NCBI GenBank assembly: GCA_034933285.1
Contig: JAYFNT010000008.1
Location: forward strand, 257,601 to 321,600
Length of the DNA: 64,000 nucleotides
Reading direction: 5' to 3'
Source: RPRC01 sp034933285
Lineage (GTDB): Bacteria; Desulfobacterota; Desulfuromonadia; Geobacterales; Geobacteraceae
Shown: piece after piece, positions 33,786-43,617 of the stretch
Position numbering within the stretch: position 1 is the stretch's first letter
Layout of the letters: every line of letters begins with the position of its first letter
Program-made: the position numbers and the translations under genes
The notes under the pieces: generated by a model
What the model was told of the DNA's origin: nothing
Databases searched by the model: none
Seen by the model: the letters and a program-made list of their open reading frames with translations, nothing else

Positions 33786-34756
33786 CCCTCCCGTACCGAA
33801 AACCTTGTTAACGCATCGATCCTGCTGATCACCACACTTCCGGTGTTGCCGCCCGGGAAAATCTCCCTGGAAAGATATGCCAGCTCCTCAGCCTCACATT
33901 CCCCGGGAACATTTATCCACCAGCCCTTGATTCCCGACCTGGCGCCGTCGTTCCAGCGGTACCCCCTTTGCCTGAGCAGGTCCTTCTTGTCATAGGGAGC
34001 GCCCGCTGCGCATATTTTCGAAGACACCTCCCCGGACTTTTCCAGCAGGGCCTTCATGACCGGCACGCCGGAAAGCGGCAGCCGGGCAAGAAGCAGTCCC
34101 AGCAACCCTTCGGCGTCATCCAGCGCCCTGTGGGCGTTGATGAAAAACCCGCCGCATTTGTAGAGAAGAAATTCCAGGGTGCGCGACGATATCCTCTCGG
34201 CCTGCCAGTCGACCTGCGAAACAGTGCATGCCCACGGAAGCCGGGAAAAGACCGGATACCTGGCTTCAACGAATTTTCTGTCAAAATCCGCATTATGGGC
34301 GATCACCAGGGATGCCCGTTCAGCCAGAGCAATGACCCGGCTGTCATCAAAGGACTGCCCTGCAACCATATCGTCAGTGATTCCGGTAATTTCGGTAATC
34401 TCGGCAGCCAGCGGAAACCCAGGGTCTTCAAATCCTGAATAGCCGCCGCTCAGCCTGGTGATTTCGCCACGGACGGGATCATATTCGAACGCCACGATGC
34501 CAAGCTCGATTATTTTGTCGCGCGAATGATCAAGGCCGGTCGTTTCCGTATCAATGCACAGCGCCAGGCACGCTTCCCCTGTCTTACCGTGACTGAACCG
34601 GCTGTCCTTTTCCAGGCAGAGCCTGCGCAGGATTCTGAAATCTCCGGTTGATTCGAGGGAGGAAACGGCAACTTCGATTTCCAGCGGGTTCATGCTCCGA
34701 TTCCCGGCCATGGCGCCCTTTGCGTTTTTCATCGGCACTCGATTCTTTTTCATCAT
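33782..34756 (-). CDS. DEDDh 3'-5' exonuclease (DnaQ/PolC epsilon-like)
   Basis: A 324-residue protein with a central exonuclease domain (about 60-230). Motif I LCIDTETTGLD, motif II VIAHNADFDRKF and motif III HRALDDAEGLLGLL carry the DEDDh catalytic residues. The C-terminal about 90 residues (KKDLLRQRGYRWNDG...KGWWINV) resemble a known accessory domain of such exonucleases. Likely a stand-alone repair or turnover nuclease, not the polymerase III subunit, in view of the extra domain. The start at 34756 follows AGGTGA; the frame is open further upstream. Codon use is like its neighbours. Confidence 0.87.
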   Translation of the reverse strand: MMKKNRVPMKNAKGAMAGNRSMNPLEIEVAVSSLESTGDFRILRRLCLEKDSRFSHGKTGEACLALCIDTETTGLDHSRDKIIELGIVAFEYDPVRGEITRLSGGYSGFEDPGFPLAAEITEITGITDDMVAGQSFDDSRVIALAERASLVIAHNADFDRKFVEARYPVFSRLPWACTVSQVDWQAERISSRTLEFLLYKCGGFFINAHRALDDAEGLLGLLLARLPLSGVPVMKALLEKSGEVSSKICAAGAPYDKKDLLRQRGYRWNDGARSGIKGWWINVPGECEAEELAYLSREIFPGGNTGSVVISRIDALTRFSVREG

Positions 34757-34763
34757 GTATTTC

Positions 34764-34940
34764 ACCTGAATCCGTGGCGCCTTCGCGCCTTCGCGAACGG
34801 TTAATGCCTCTTGTTTTCGCATTACGGGCAGTTGTGGCCCCCCGACGACGTTCACCCGACGCAACCGGCCTGTAACGGAGTCAGCGGCGTTGGACCCCGG
34901 CATTCCGCTCGCAAGGCACTCTGACGTCACGGATTCAGGT
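34764..34940. repeat. 13-bp inverted repeat flanking an intergenic spacer
   Basis: ACCTGAATCCGTG (34764-34776) and its exact reverse complement CACGGATTCAGGT (34928-34940) bound most of the 189-base gap between the exonuclease and the radical SAM gene. The motif resembles that at 19215-19250. Confidence 0.55.
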
Positions 34941-34945
34941 TTTAC

Positions 34946-36814
34946 TCATCCAAATATGACCATTCCCTCGCCTGCCGCGAAACGCAGGAACGCCAGCGCG
35001 TCCTCCCGCGGAATGGAGAGCCTGTCCGCGATACGGCAAGCCGGCGTTGACCCGTCAAGGTTTTCCAGCAGCCGGTAATACGGCTCTGCCAGCGACTCAG
35101 TGGCAATCCGTCCGGAACTGGGATATATGGCAGCAAATGAGCCGCTGGGGTCGAGTGTGGAGCAGATCCGGGGCAGGTCGGGCTCCCCGCTCTCCAGGAG
35201 ATCTATTATCTCGTAGTTGAAAACCGACAGCCTGGTTGATTCCGCGAGAGCCAGGGGACGATTGAGAAGATCGGTCCTGCCGAGAACCCGTTTTGAAAGA
35301 CGCTCCGGTCCCGGCGTCATCAGAGCGGCCGCATAAAAGTAATGGTAATCGACGAAATCAAGAGCCGCTGCCAACAATCCCTTCACCTTTCGTTTTTTGA
35401 ACAGATGGGTAAGGAATTTCCGTTGTAACTGCCATATCTCTTCGTCCCGGAGATCGGTTTCCGCAATCTCCCCGTGTTCCTTCTCCATAAGCCAGTCGGC
35501 GAAACCCTGCAGTAACCCGGCAGGCGTCAATCCAAGAGCGGTTATAATGCCGTTGAACCAGGCCACCGCCTTGCCCCTGCTGTAGAATATGTCGCAGGCG
35601 CCCGCGAGACGCTTGGCCTCCTCCATATCGGCAGCAGGAAAGGTCGGCGAATCCAGAAGCGTATAGGGAGGCCTCGACAGGTGGTTCAGCCCCAGTACCC
35701 GGGCGCGGGCCGAAAGCCTGGTGCCGTGCAGGACTGCAAGCGGAAATATGGCCAGGCTGTTGGGGTAAAGGGATAACGCGAAATCAAGCGTTTCCCTGAA
35801 CTTATCCAGGCTGTCGCCAGGCAATCCGTAGATCAGGTCGAACCCGAACACGACCCCTTCCCGGTTGAGAAGCCCGATCCTGTCAATGAAAACACGAAGA
35901 TCCTGGGACCGGCCCGCATCGCGCGCCACCTTCCGGTCGGCAGTCTGCAGTCCGATCTGCAGCGAACATTTCAGCCTGGCGAACAGACGGGCCTGTGCCG
36001 CGTCCAGCAATTCGGCCCGCGCCTCGAAGTGGAAATGGACATCAGGGGCCTTCCGCCCGATCATCCGGAGCAGCGCCTTGGCCCGTTCCCCGTCCAGGTT
36101 GAATGTGGAGTCCAGCACCACCACCTGGACCGCACCACGCCTGACCAGGTATTCCAGTTCCTTTTCCAGGCGCTCCAGCGGCTGACGGCGGACATTCCGC
36201 TCACCCATGCCGTCAAAACAGAATTCACAGCCGAAAGGGCATCCCCGCGAGAGTTGCCAGAGGACGCCGCGCGGGATATGCCCGTCCAGCACACCGCTCA
36301 GATAAGGCGAGGGGATACTCCCCAGATCCGCAATCGGCTCACGACATCTCACCGCGTTACCCGTTCCTCCCCTTCGCACGATCCCTGCCAGTCCGTCAAG
36401 GGAAGCACCGCTCAATAACCGGTCAAGCGCCTCGGAAAGAGTGATCTCCCCTTCCCCCATCACCAGGAAATCGAACGGCGCTTCGGCCAGCACACCTTCG
36501 GGATCGGCTGTCACTTCGGGTCCGCCGGCAAACAGGATGGCGCCCGGAGACTCGTGGCGGAGCCTCTCGACCAGGGCAGCGGATTCGGTGCGGTTCCAGA
36601 CATAAAGGGAAAATCCGACCATATCCGGCCCGACCTCAAGTATTGCTTCCGCGGTTTCTTCAATGGAATCGCCGGAGAAAAACTCCGCACAAGTGACTTC
36701 CAGCGGAACGGGTCTCCCGGGATGAGCGTCGAGGCTCGCCTTGAGACAGGCTGCGGCCAGCGGAACGGCCTGTGGCGACTGGAAGGCATGGATGGTTACG
36801 AGATGAAGGTGCAT
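34946..36814 (-). CDS. B12-binding radical SAM protein (DUF4080-like)
   Basis: A 622-residue protein. Residues about 1-140 form a cobalamin-binding domain (ILFAGGPEVTADPEGVL), residues about 185-400 a radical SAM domain with Cys ligands in RGCPFGCEFCFDG, then a long C-terminal region of the DUF4080 type. The last 45 residues (YYRLLENLDGSTPACRIADR...FAAGEGMVIFG) look like a winged-helix or PqqD-like tail. Its substrate is unknown; such proteins often act in methyl transfer or ring chemistry. It lies upstream of the exonuclease gene, same direction, with a 189-base gap. No Cys-rich peptide was found beside it. Confidence 0.82.
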   Translation of the reverse strand: MHLHLVTIHAFQSPQAVPLAAACLKASLDAHPGRPVPLEVTCAEFFSGDSIEETAEAILEVGPDMVGFSLYVWNRTESAALVERLRHESPGAILFAGGPEVTADPEGVLAEAPFDFLVMGEGEITLSEALDRLLSGASLDGLAGIVRRGGTGNAVRCREPIADLGSIPSPYLSGVLDGHIPRGVLWQLSRGCPFGCEFCFDGMGERNVRRQPLERLEKELEYLVRRGAVQVVVLDSTFNLDGERAKALLRMIGRKAPDVHFHFEARAELLDAAQARLFARLKCSLQIGLQTADRKVARDAGRSQDLRVFIDRIGLLNREGVVFGFDLIYGLPGDSLDKFRETLDFALSLYPNSLAIFPLAVLHGTRLSARARVLGLNHLSRPPYTLLDSPTFPAADMEEAKRLAGACDIFYSRGKAVAWFNGIITALGLTPAGLLQGFADWLMEKEHGEIAETDLRDEEIWQLQRKFLTHLFKKRKVKGLLAAALDFVDYHYFYAAALMTPGPERLSKRVLGRTDLLNRPLALAESTRLSVFNYEIIDLLESGEPDLPRICSTLDPSGSFAAIYPSSGRIATESLAEPYYRLLENLDGSTPACRIADRLSIPREDALAFLRFAAGEGMVIFG

Positions 36815-36976
36815 GGATTTCCCACATGTCCTGCCGAGGCAGGAAAGCGCTTTTTCAATTCAATGACGGATTCCGCGAATCATGTCAAGGAAATGTTCCG
36901 ATCTGATTGCTGTTTTGCCTGCTTGCCCTTTCCCTGGATTTGGGCTATGGTTAGGTCCATGGAACCGGTCCGGACA

Positions 36977-37303
36977 ATGCGAAAACACAGAGGCCATCTG
37001 AAACAGGTGGCATTGATGGTCGTATTCCTTTTTTTCTTTCAGGGGACAGCTATATCCTGTTCGTCACTGCTGCCGGAAGCCAAATACCATGCCCCCATCA
37101 TAAAGAAACAGGCAGCTGCATCGAAGTCCATGATCAAGAAGCCGGGCAAGCAGGTCGCCTTGCTGCGCGGCTTGGTCTTTGTCGACTGCTGCTCCGCCAC
37201 ATCCCCTCTCGAAAATCTCCAGCCGGGGGGCATCTCCACCGCGACCCGGGCGACGATTCCCGCCAGAGCGCCACCTGCGCCCAGTGCACGGCAAATTACA
37301 TAA
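36977..37303 (+). CDS. Possible small lipoprotein
   Basis: A 108-residue frame beginning MRKHRGHLKQ, followed by a hydrophobic segment (VALMVVFLFFFQGTAIS) and a Cys that would suit lipoprotein processing. The rest is Lys-, Ala- and Pro-rich, with no domain I recognise. No clear ribosome site is seen and a long frame also runs on the opposite strand, so it may not be a gene. The surrounding 36815-37515 stretch carries nothing else I can support. Confidence 0.35.
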   Translation: MRKHRGHLKQVALMVVFLFFFQGTAISCSSLLPEAKYHAPIIKKQAAASKSMIKKPGKQVALLRGLVFVDCCSATSPLENLQPGGISTATRATIPARAPPAPSARQIT

Positions 37304-37515
37304 AGAACAGCTTTAGGTTTGCCCCGAAATATCTTTGCAATCCGCGTCCGCCCTCGCGGCAATGGTTGCATGCCATTCATTTCACTTGTTTCCAGGAACA
37401 CCGGCACCTTGTTTCCGGCAATGCAACGGCTCGTTGCGTTCAGTTCGCATCGATCCGTCATATCGGACAGCTGCATTCACACAAAAACAACACACTGCAA
37501 TAAAGGAAATTTACC

Positions 37516-37944
37516 ATGAGAAGTAAAACCGGAAGCAAAACCATCTATATAACCGACAACGACATGACCAGGCTTGAAGAGTTGCTGGAAGTCGCAGGAG
37601 AAAACGTGACCAGGGACAACAAGCATCTTGAAGAGCTGTCGAGCGAGCTGCTGAAGGCTGAAGTGGTGGACTCCACAGAGATCCCGGCAAATGTCGTGAC
37701 CATGAACTCCCAGGTGCTGCTTCTCGATCTGGATACCAACGAAAGCAAGTCGTACCAGCTCGTCTTTCCCCGGGAAGCCAACCTGGAGCAGAACAGGATA
37801 TCTATTCTCGCGCCCATCGGTACGGCCATGATCGGTTGCCGAGTCGGCAATGTAATCAGCTGGAACGCACCTGCAGGGGTAAGAAGGATGAAGATTGCAA
37901 AGATCCTCTACCAGCCCGAAGCGGCGGGCGATTATCATTTATAG
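37516..37944 (+). CDS. rnk: Rnk/GreA-type nucleoside diphosphate kinase regulator
   Basis: A 142-residue protein with a short N-terminal coiled-coil stub (about 12-55) and a C-terminal GreA/GreB-like FKBP fold (about 58-142; VTMNSQVLLLDL, ISILAPIGTAMIGCRVG). Rnk proteins bind RNA polymerase but lack the long Gre coiled coil. Its own role in this group is not established. AAAGGAA precedes ATG at 8 bases. The MreB-like gene follows after 19 bases. A second copy lies at 63032. Confidence 0.87.
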   Translation: MRSKTGSKTIYITDNDMTRLEELLEVAGENVTRDNKHLEELSSELLKAEVVDSTEIPANVVTMNSQVLLLDLDTNESKSYQLVFPREANLEQNRISILAPIGTAMIGCRVGNVISWNAPAGVRRMKIAKILYQPEAAGDYHL

Positions 37945-37963
37945 CACGAAGAGGATTTTTCCC

Positions 37964-38905
37964 ATGGGAATACTTCTCCGCACCCCACACCGAGACCCGG
38001 ACATTGCCATAGACCTTGGAACCGCGTTAACACGCATTGCATCAGGACGCCTGAGCCGGCTCGTGGTCCCGACAAGAGTCGCAGGGCGCCATGTAGTGCG
38101 GTCCGGCGCAATCGCCGACGCAGACGCTGCAGTGGAACTCCTGCATCCCCTCCTGTCCCGGGTAAGGAAATTCGGCGTGTTGCGTCCCCATGCCGTGACA
38201 TGCGCACCGTCGGACGCCAGCGACGAAGAACTGGACACACTCAGGGAATGCGTCGCGAATGCCGGAGCAGCTACGGTGGACATAGTTCCGGAAATCCTGG
38301 CAGCTGCCATCGGCGCCGGTATGGACGTATCATCCCGTTATGCGGGTATGATCGTTGATATAGGCGAAGGTATTACCGAATGCGCCATCATCAGGTCAGG
38401 AACGATCATCGAGAAGCAAGTCGCCCGGGTGGGTTGCTCCGACCTGCGGCGGCAAGTTCTGCATGCAGTCTTGTCCATGACGGGACGACATGTGCCCGAT
38501 GCGGAAGCTGAGCGCATAATGCGGGAGGCAGGAGTTGCGGGCAAGCAAGGGTCGATCCGGATTCTTTTTGCCGGTTGCGGCGATCATGCGGAAGCGTACG
38601 GGTCCGTAACCATGCCCGGTGAAAGGCTGCAAGAAGAACTGAAACCGGTAATCGACCGTATCACCGGAATTGTCAGCTCTTTGCTGGACTCCCTCGCTCC
38701 CAAAGTGGGCTGCCAGGTCATTGACAGCGGCATCTGCCTGAGCGGTGGCGGCGCGCTTTTGCGGGGAATGAGGCCCCACCTGGAAAAACTGACCGGGATA
38801 TCGGTCACTTCGCCCGCCAGACCCCTTGACGCAGTCGTCGTGGGGGCAAGCGAAATGCTGCCGATAATGTCGATAATCAATCGACACCTGCGTCAATCCA
38901 ATTGA
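37964..38905 (+). CDS. MreB-like actin-family protein
   Basis: A 313-residue ASKHA protein of the MreB type. Phosphate 1 loop DIAIDLGTALTRIASG, phosphate 2 loop IVDIGEGITECAII and adenosine motif CLSGGGALLRGM are present. It is shorter and more divergent than standard MreB (about 345 residues), and no mreC, mreD or rodA follow, so it is probably a paralog and not the main rod-shape gene. It sits 19 bases after rnk and ahead of the KefB-type gene. The start follows GAGGA by 9 bases. Confidence 0.8.
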   Translation: MGILLRTPHRDPDIAIDLGTALTRIASGRLSRLVVPTRVAGRHVVRSGAIADADAAVELLHPLLSRVRKFGVLRPHAVTCAPSDASDEELDTLRECVANAGAATVDIVPEILAAAIGAGMDVSSRYAGMIVDIGEGITECAIIRSGTIIEKQVARVGCSDLRRQVLHAVLSMTGRHVPDAEAERIMREAGVAGKQGSIRILFAGCGDHAEAYGSVTMPGERLQEELKPVIDRITGIVSSLLDSLAPKVGCQVIDSGICLSGGGALLRGMRPHLEKLTGISVTSPARPLDAVVVGASEMLPIMSIINRHLRQSN

Positions 38906-39011
38906 ATGTGGTATAAGGGATTGATAAAATATCCGAATAGGTACAAGACCTGATTATCTGACGTCCAACCTTGAAACAGGGTGGGCGGTTCAAGGGACGA
39001 ATGGAAAGAAG

Positions 39012-40994
39012 ATGGAACTTTCTGTTTTACAGGACATGGGAATTCTTTTCGGGCTGGCCATCGGCACCGTTATTCTTTTCCGCAGGTTCAGGTTTCCATC
39101 TATCGTCGGCTTTCTCGTCGCCGGTATTTTGGCGGGCCCCCATGTCCTCGCCCTCATCAGGAATACCCACCAGGTCGAGCAGATGGCAGAAATCGGCGTA
39201 GTTCTGCTCCTGTTCACCATCGGCATAGAATTCTCCATCAAGGAACTGATGCGCATCAAACACCTGGTGCTGCTGGGTGGCGGTTTGCAGGTGGCAGGCA
39301 CAATCCTGGTGACCGCCCTGATCGGCGTCGGGTTCAACTTTTCCCTGCAACAGTCGATCTTCTTCGGTTTTCTGGTTGCCCTCTCCAGTACTGCCATTCT
39401 CATGAAACTGCTCATGGATGCCGGGGAGATGGATGCGCCTCACGGCAAAATGGCCATGGGCATCCTTATTTTCCAGGACCTGTGCGTGGTGCCGCTGATG
39501 CTCTTCGTGCCTTTTCTGGCAGGAGCGGGCGACGGTCTGAACGGCATCATGCTCGTTTCCGCAAAGGCAGCGGGTGTAGTCTTGATCGCCCACTACACCG
39601 CCCGGGTTCTGGTCCCCTGGATCTTCGGCCAGGTGGTCAAGGCCCGCAGCCGGGAACTCTTTCTTCTGACCATCCTGTTCATCGGCTTCGGCACCGCCTG
39701 GATCACCGCCCAGGTGGGACTTTCCCTTGCATTGGGAGCCTTCATCGCCGGCCTCGCCATATCTGAGTCGGAGTACAGCCATCAGGCGCTGGGTGACATC
39801 ATCCCGTTCCGGGACGCATTCATGTCGCTCTTTTTCATCTCCGTCGGCATGCTGCTTGACCCGGCCGTCATAATCAAGTATCCACTCCTGATAGCCTCGC
39901 TGGTTATCACCATCCTCCTGATCAAGACCGTGATCACCACCGGCGCCGCGATGTCTCTCGGCATATCAATGCGGGTTGCCCTCATTACCGGGCTCTCCCT
40001 GGCCCAGATCGGTGAATTCTCCTTTGTCCTCTGCCAGTCCGGCCTCAAAACCGGCTTATTCACCCCGGAACTGTACCAGATCTTTCTTGCCGCATCAGTG
40101 GCTACCATGGGTTTGACCCCCCTCTGCCTGAAGATCGCCGCTCCCGTTGCAGACCGCATCGTGGCCGTTCTACCTAACGCTCTTACCAGGGGCAAGGGGG
40201 TTCTGGCGCGTCGCGAACACAAGATGACGGTCTCCGATCATGTGATAATCGTGGGCTTTGGCCTGAACGGCAGAAATCTTGCCCGTGTGCTGAAACACTT
40301 CAAAATCGACCACGTGATCATCGAGACCAACCCCTTCACGGTCAAGACCGAGCGCAAAAAGGGTTGCCCTATCATCTTCGGCGACGGTTCCAGCGACGAG
40401 ATTCTGACCCATGCAAACATAAACCAGGCGCGCATCATCGTCATCGCCATCTCGGACGCGGCATCGAGCCGGCGCATTGCGGCCCAGGCCCGTCGCATGA
40501 ATCCGGGTATACACGTAATCGTAAGGACCCGCTATATCCTGGAGATGGAGCCGCTCTACAAGCTGGGGGTCAACGAGGTCATTCCGGAAGAATTCGAGAC
40601 CTCCATCGAAATTCTTTCCAGGGTGCTGAGGAAATATCTCCTCACCCACGACGAGATAGAGCGCTGTATTTCCGAGGTCCGTGGAGATTCCTACGAGATG
40701 TTCCGCTCCATGAGCCACAGGCACAGCCATGCTGTCGGCATCAGCGGATTCCTGACCGGCGCAGAACTGGGAACCTTCCGTGTCGGATCGACGTCCCCTC
40801 TTGTGGGGCACAGTCTCCGCGACGGAATACTTCGCGACAGGTCCGGCGCGACGCTCCTGATGATCAAACGCGGCAGCGACGTCGTACCCAATCCGGACCC
40901 GGTCTGGGAGCTCCAGGAAAATGATATCGTCCTCATTCTCGGCACTCCGGAGCAGCTTGCCGCTGCCGCCTCTCTCTTCGAGCACGCCATTTGA
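39012..40994 (+). CDS. KefB-type monovalent cation:proton antiporter with TrkA domains
   Basis: A 660-residue CPA2 transporter. About twelve TM helices (1-385, with FTIGIEF and FQDLCVVPLM motifs), then a TrkA-N (RCK) domain (about 400-520; VIIVGFGLNGRNLARVL Rossmann motif) and a TrkA-C domain (about 565-655). It exchanges K+ or Na+ for H+ across the inner membrane. Gating by glutathione, as in E. coli KefB, is not implied. GGAAAG lies 3 bases before the ATG. The MMPL gene follows 40 bases later. Confidence 0.92.
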   Translation: MELSVLQDMGILFGLAIGTVILFRRFRFPSIVGFLVAGILAGPHVLALIRNTHQVEQMAEIGVVLLLFTIGIEFSIKELMRIKHLVLLGGGLQVAGTILVTALIGVGFNFSLQQSIFFGFLVALSSTAILMKLLMDAGEMDAPHGKMAMGILIFQDLCVVPLMLFVPFLAGAGDGLNGIMLVSAKAAGVVLIAHYTARVLVPWIFGQVVKARSRELFLLTILFIGFGTAWITAQVGLSLALGAFIAGLAISESEYSHQALGDIIPFRDAFMSLFFISVGMLLDPAVIIKYPLLIASLVITILLIKTVITTGAAMSLGISMRVALITGLSLAQIGEFSFVLCQSGLKTGLFTPELYQIFLAASVATMGLTPLCLKIAAPVADRIVAVLPNALTRGKGVLARREHKMTVSDHVIIVGFGLNGRNLARVLKHFKIDHVIIETNPFTVKTERKKGCPIIFGDGSSDEILTHANINQARIIVIAISDAASSRRIAAQARRMNPGIHVIVRTRYILEMEPLYKLGVNEVIPEEFETSIEILSRVLRKYLLTHDEIERCISEVRGDSYEMFRSMSHRHSHAVGISGFLTGAELGTFRVGSTSPLVGHSLRDGILRDRSGATLLMIKRGSDVVPNPDPVWELQENDIVLILGTPEQLAAAASLFEHAI

Positions 40995-41034
40995 CCGTGC
41001 CGCAAAAAACTTTTCCTCCTGAGAAAGAAGAACT

Positions 41035-43590
41035 ATGGAATTCGTGAACAAACTGACCAGCGCCACCCAGAAACTCATCAGCAGCCATCTTTCATGGATT
41101 CACCGTATTACCCTTGGCAGGCCGAAAACCGTCTTTGCCGTTTCATTACTGCTGCTTGCCCTTTCGGCGCTATCCATCAGCCGGACTCACTTCGAATCCG
41201 ACATATTCAAACTGTTCCCCAACAAGGGCCCGCTCGCGCTGTTCCTGGATTCTCTTGAATGGACAGGGAGCGCCAGGAACGTGTTTTTTCTCCTGGAAGG
41301 CAATCGGGATAAACTCGCCAGCGAGGCGGAAACCTTTGCCGGCAAACTTGAAAAGCTGCGGATCGACGGGGCCCCGGCCTTCGAAAAGGTTCAGTACCGG
41401 ATCTTCGACCCGGCCGAAGTCAAGCCTTTCGCAAAGTTCCTCGGCTACGCCACGACCCGACCACAGCTTTTTCTTCTCCCCGAGGATGCGCAGAAGTACG
41501 CGGGAATGCTTGCCCCTGAGGCCGTGTCCCGCTCCCTGCAGACGGCCCGGGCGGAACTGGCCATGCCGGGTACGGTGCAGGAAGTGATCGCGGCAGACCC
41601 GCTCTACCTGAGAAACCTGATACTGCCGCGTCTCAAGAAATCCTCCCAGGCCCTGGACATGGACCCTTCCTCCCCCTATTTCCTGTCCCGGGACGGCAAG
41701 CTCCTGATAATCATAGCGGAACCGGCCCAACCGGTAACGAACATGGCGTTTGCCAGAAAGTTGATGACAGACATCAATGAAGCCCGCCAGGGCGCTTCGG
41801 TCAAAATCACCTGTACCGGGGCACACTTGAGCGCTGTCACGGATGAAGCAGCAATGAAAAAAGAGATCGCCGGCTGCATACTTTCGTCCCTTGTCGTGGT
41901 GCTGGCGCTGTTTTACCTGACTTACCGGCGATTCCTGCCCACAGTGCTGATCCCTGTAATCCTGGTATCCGGGGTAATTCTCGCCCTTGGGACGGCAGGC
42001 CTGGCATTAACCTCGGTCCACATTATCTCATTTGCCTTTACCGCCCTCATAATAGGCCTCGGCACCGATTACTCTATCCACATCTATGACCGATTTTACT
42101 CCGAACGGGTCAAGGGAACGACGACTGACGAAGCACTGAGGCTTGCCGTAGTGGATACAGGCCATGGTGTGTTCACGGCCGCCACTACAACCGCATTGCC
42201 ATTCCTGGCGCTGATGTTCGCGGATGTGCGCGCGCTTTCCGAGTTGGGACTGCTGGTCGGCCTGGGGGTGATTTTTTCCCTCTATGCCACCTATTTCCTG
42301 TTGCCGCCCCTGCTCTTGTTCATGGAACGACGCTTTCCGCAGGCCCATTACCAGCCGCTGCCCTCTTTTTCCCTCGGGGGAGTATGGGAACTGGCCGAGA
42401 AATATGGCCGGCCGGTAATCGGCCTCTCGTTCATAGCTATCGCCGGGCTGCTGGTCGCTTCTTTCTTTATCCCCTTCGAGGGGGAATTGAAGAACCTCCA
42501 GCCCCGGAATTCGGAGGCTTTCCAGACCCAGGAGAAAATCGAGCGCCACCTGAGCATAAGTCCGAAGCAGATGCTGGTGGCAGTGGATGGGAAAGAACTG
42601 CGCGGGCTCCTGGAACGCTCCGCAAGGATCGAAGCGTTGGCTGACGGGTACAGGAAGAGGGGTGAGGTGCAATCCTATTCCTCCATCGGCCAGGTGTTGA
42701 ACGGGCAGGAGGCACAGCAGACGATCCTGCGGACATTGAAGGAAAGCGCTCCCGTTCTGAACGCAGGCACAGAGGTCTCTTCCGCGCTAGAACTGCAGGG
42801 ATTTGCCGCCTCGCAATTTCTGCCGTACACGGAAGGTATCGCTGCCCTTCCCCATGCGAACCCAATTCCTCTTATCGAAGGGATTGAAAGGCTGAAGGCG
42901 TCACCATTTCGCGGGATTGTTGATCGGCACCTCATGTCCGCACAAGGTATCTACCATAACCTCATCTACCTGAACTACCGCGGCACTGAATTCAACCAGC
43001 GCCAGTTCCTGAAGGATCTCCATGCAATTGACCGCGAGGCGCGCGCCACGAGCGTAGACCTGGTAAGCGGGCAATTGACCGAGTCGGTGAAAAAGAGCTT
43101 TGTAATCGCATTTATCCTGGGGGGCGGGATCGTTCTCTTCCTGCTCCTGGCCCACTTCGATTCTCTCTCCGGGATCTTTTTCTCTCTTTATCCGGTTGGT
43201 GCGGGAGTGATTGCCATGCTCGGCATCATGTCCATAATTGGCATGGGATTGAATTTCATGAATGCCATGGTTCTGGTGACCATAATCGGCATGGGGTCAG
43301 ATTACGGTCTCCATATTGCTCATCGGATCAAAGGGGTATGGGGAGAAGAGAGGAAGGAACAGTTCGTCCAGGCAGGAAGAGCGGTGCTTCTCTCCGCACT
43401 GACCACAATCGCGGGTTTCGGCTCACTGGCATTTGCAGATTATCGTGCACTGGCATCCATCGGCTGGGCGACGAACTTCGGTATCGCCGCCACTGCCCTG
43501 TTTTCCCTTATGGTTCTTCCGGCATTTTGCAGAAACAAGGTATTGCGTGGGGAACTCCCAGGAACACCGGCTTCGGACAGACAGTGTTAA
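41035..43590 (+). CDS. MMPL/RND-superfamily membrane exporter
   Basis: An 851-residue protein with two repeats of one TM, a large periplasmic loop and five TMs (TM1 about 32-50; block about 285-430; TM about 460-480; block about 680-840). GLGTDYSIHIYDR and GMGSDYGLHIAHR are the paired RND proton-relay motifs. Relatives export lipids or hopanoids, and this one may do likewise. No hopanoid genes are nearby. Ribosome site AGAAAGAAG is weak. Confidence 0.9.
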   Translation: MEFVNKLTSATQKLISSHLSWIHRITLGRPKTVFAVSLLLLALSALSISRTHFESDIFKLFPNKGPLALFLDSLEWTGSARNVFFLLEGNRDKLASEAETFAGKLEKLRIDGAPAFEKVQYRIFDPAEVKPFAKFLGYATTRPQLFLLPEDAQKYAGMLAPEAVSRSLQTARAELAMPGTVQEVIAADPLYLRNLILPRLKKSSQALDMDPSSPYFLSRDGKLLIIIAEPAQPVTNMAFARKLMTDINEARQGASVKITCTGAHLSAVTDEAAMKKEIAGCILSSLVVVLALFYLTYRRFLPTVLIPVILVSGVILALGTAGLALTSVHIISFAFTALIIGLGTDYSIHIYDRFYSERVKGTTTDEALRLAVVDTGHGVFTAATTTALPFLALMFADVRALSELGLLVGLGVIFSLYATYFLLPPLLLFMERRFPQAHYQPLPSFSLGGVWELAEKYGRPVIGLSFIAIAGLLVASFFIPFEGELKNLQPRNSEAFQTQEKIERHLSISPKQMLVAVDGKELRGLLERSARIEALADGYRKRGEVQSYSSIGQVLNGQEAQQTILRTLKESAPVLNAGTEVSSALELQGFAASQFLPYTEGIAALPHANPIPLIEGIERLKASPFRGIVDRHLMSAQGIYHNLIYLNYRGTEFNQRQFLKDLHAIDREARATSVDLVSGQLTESVKKSFVIAFILGGGIVLFLLLAHFDSLSGIFFSLYPVGAGVIAMLGIMSIIGMGLNFMNAMVLVTIIGMGSDYGLHIAHRIKGVWGEERKEQFVQAGRAVLLSALTTIAGFGSLAFADYRALASIGWATNFGIAATALFSLMVLPAFCRNKVLRGELPGTPASDRQC

Positions 43591-43617
43591 TAATTCCCCG
43601 TATACCACTCTGCCCCA

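Noticed and set aside
37039..37476. Minus-strand frame in the gap before rnk
   Set aside because: No ribosome site or domain; the opposite strand has a frame with a better signal peptide, itself only weakly supported.
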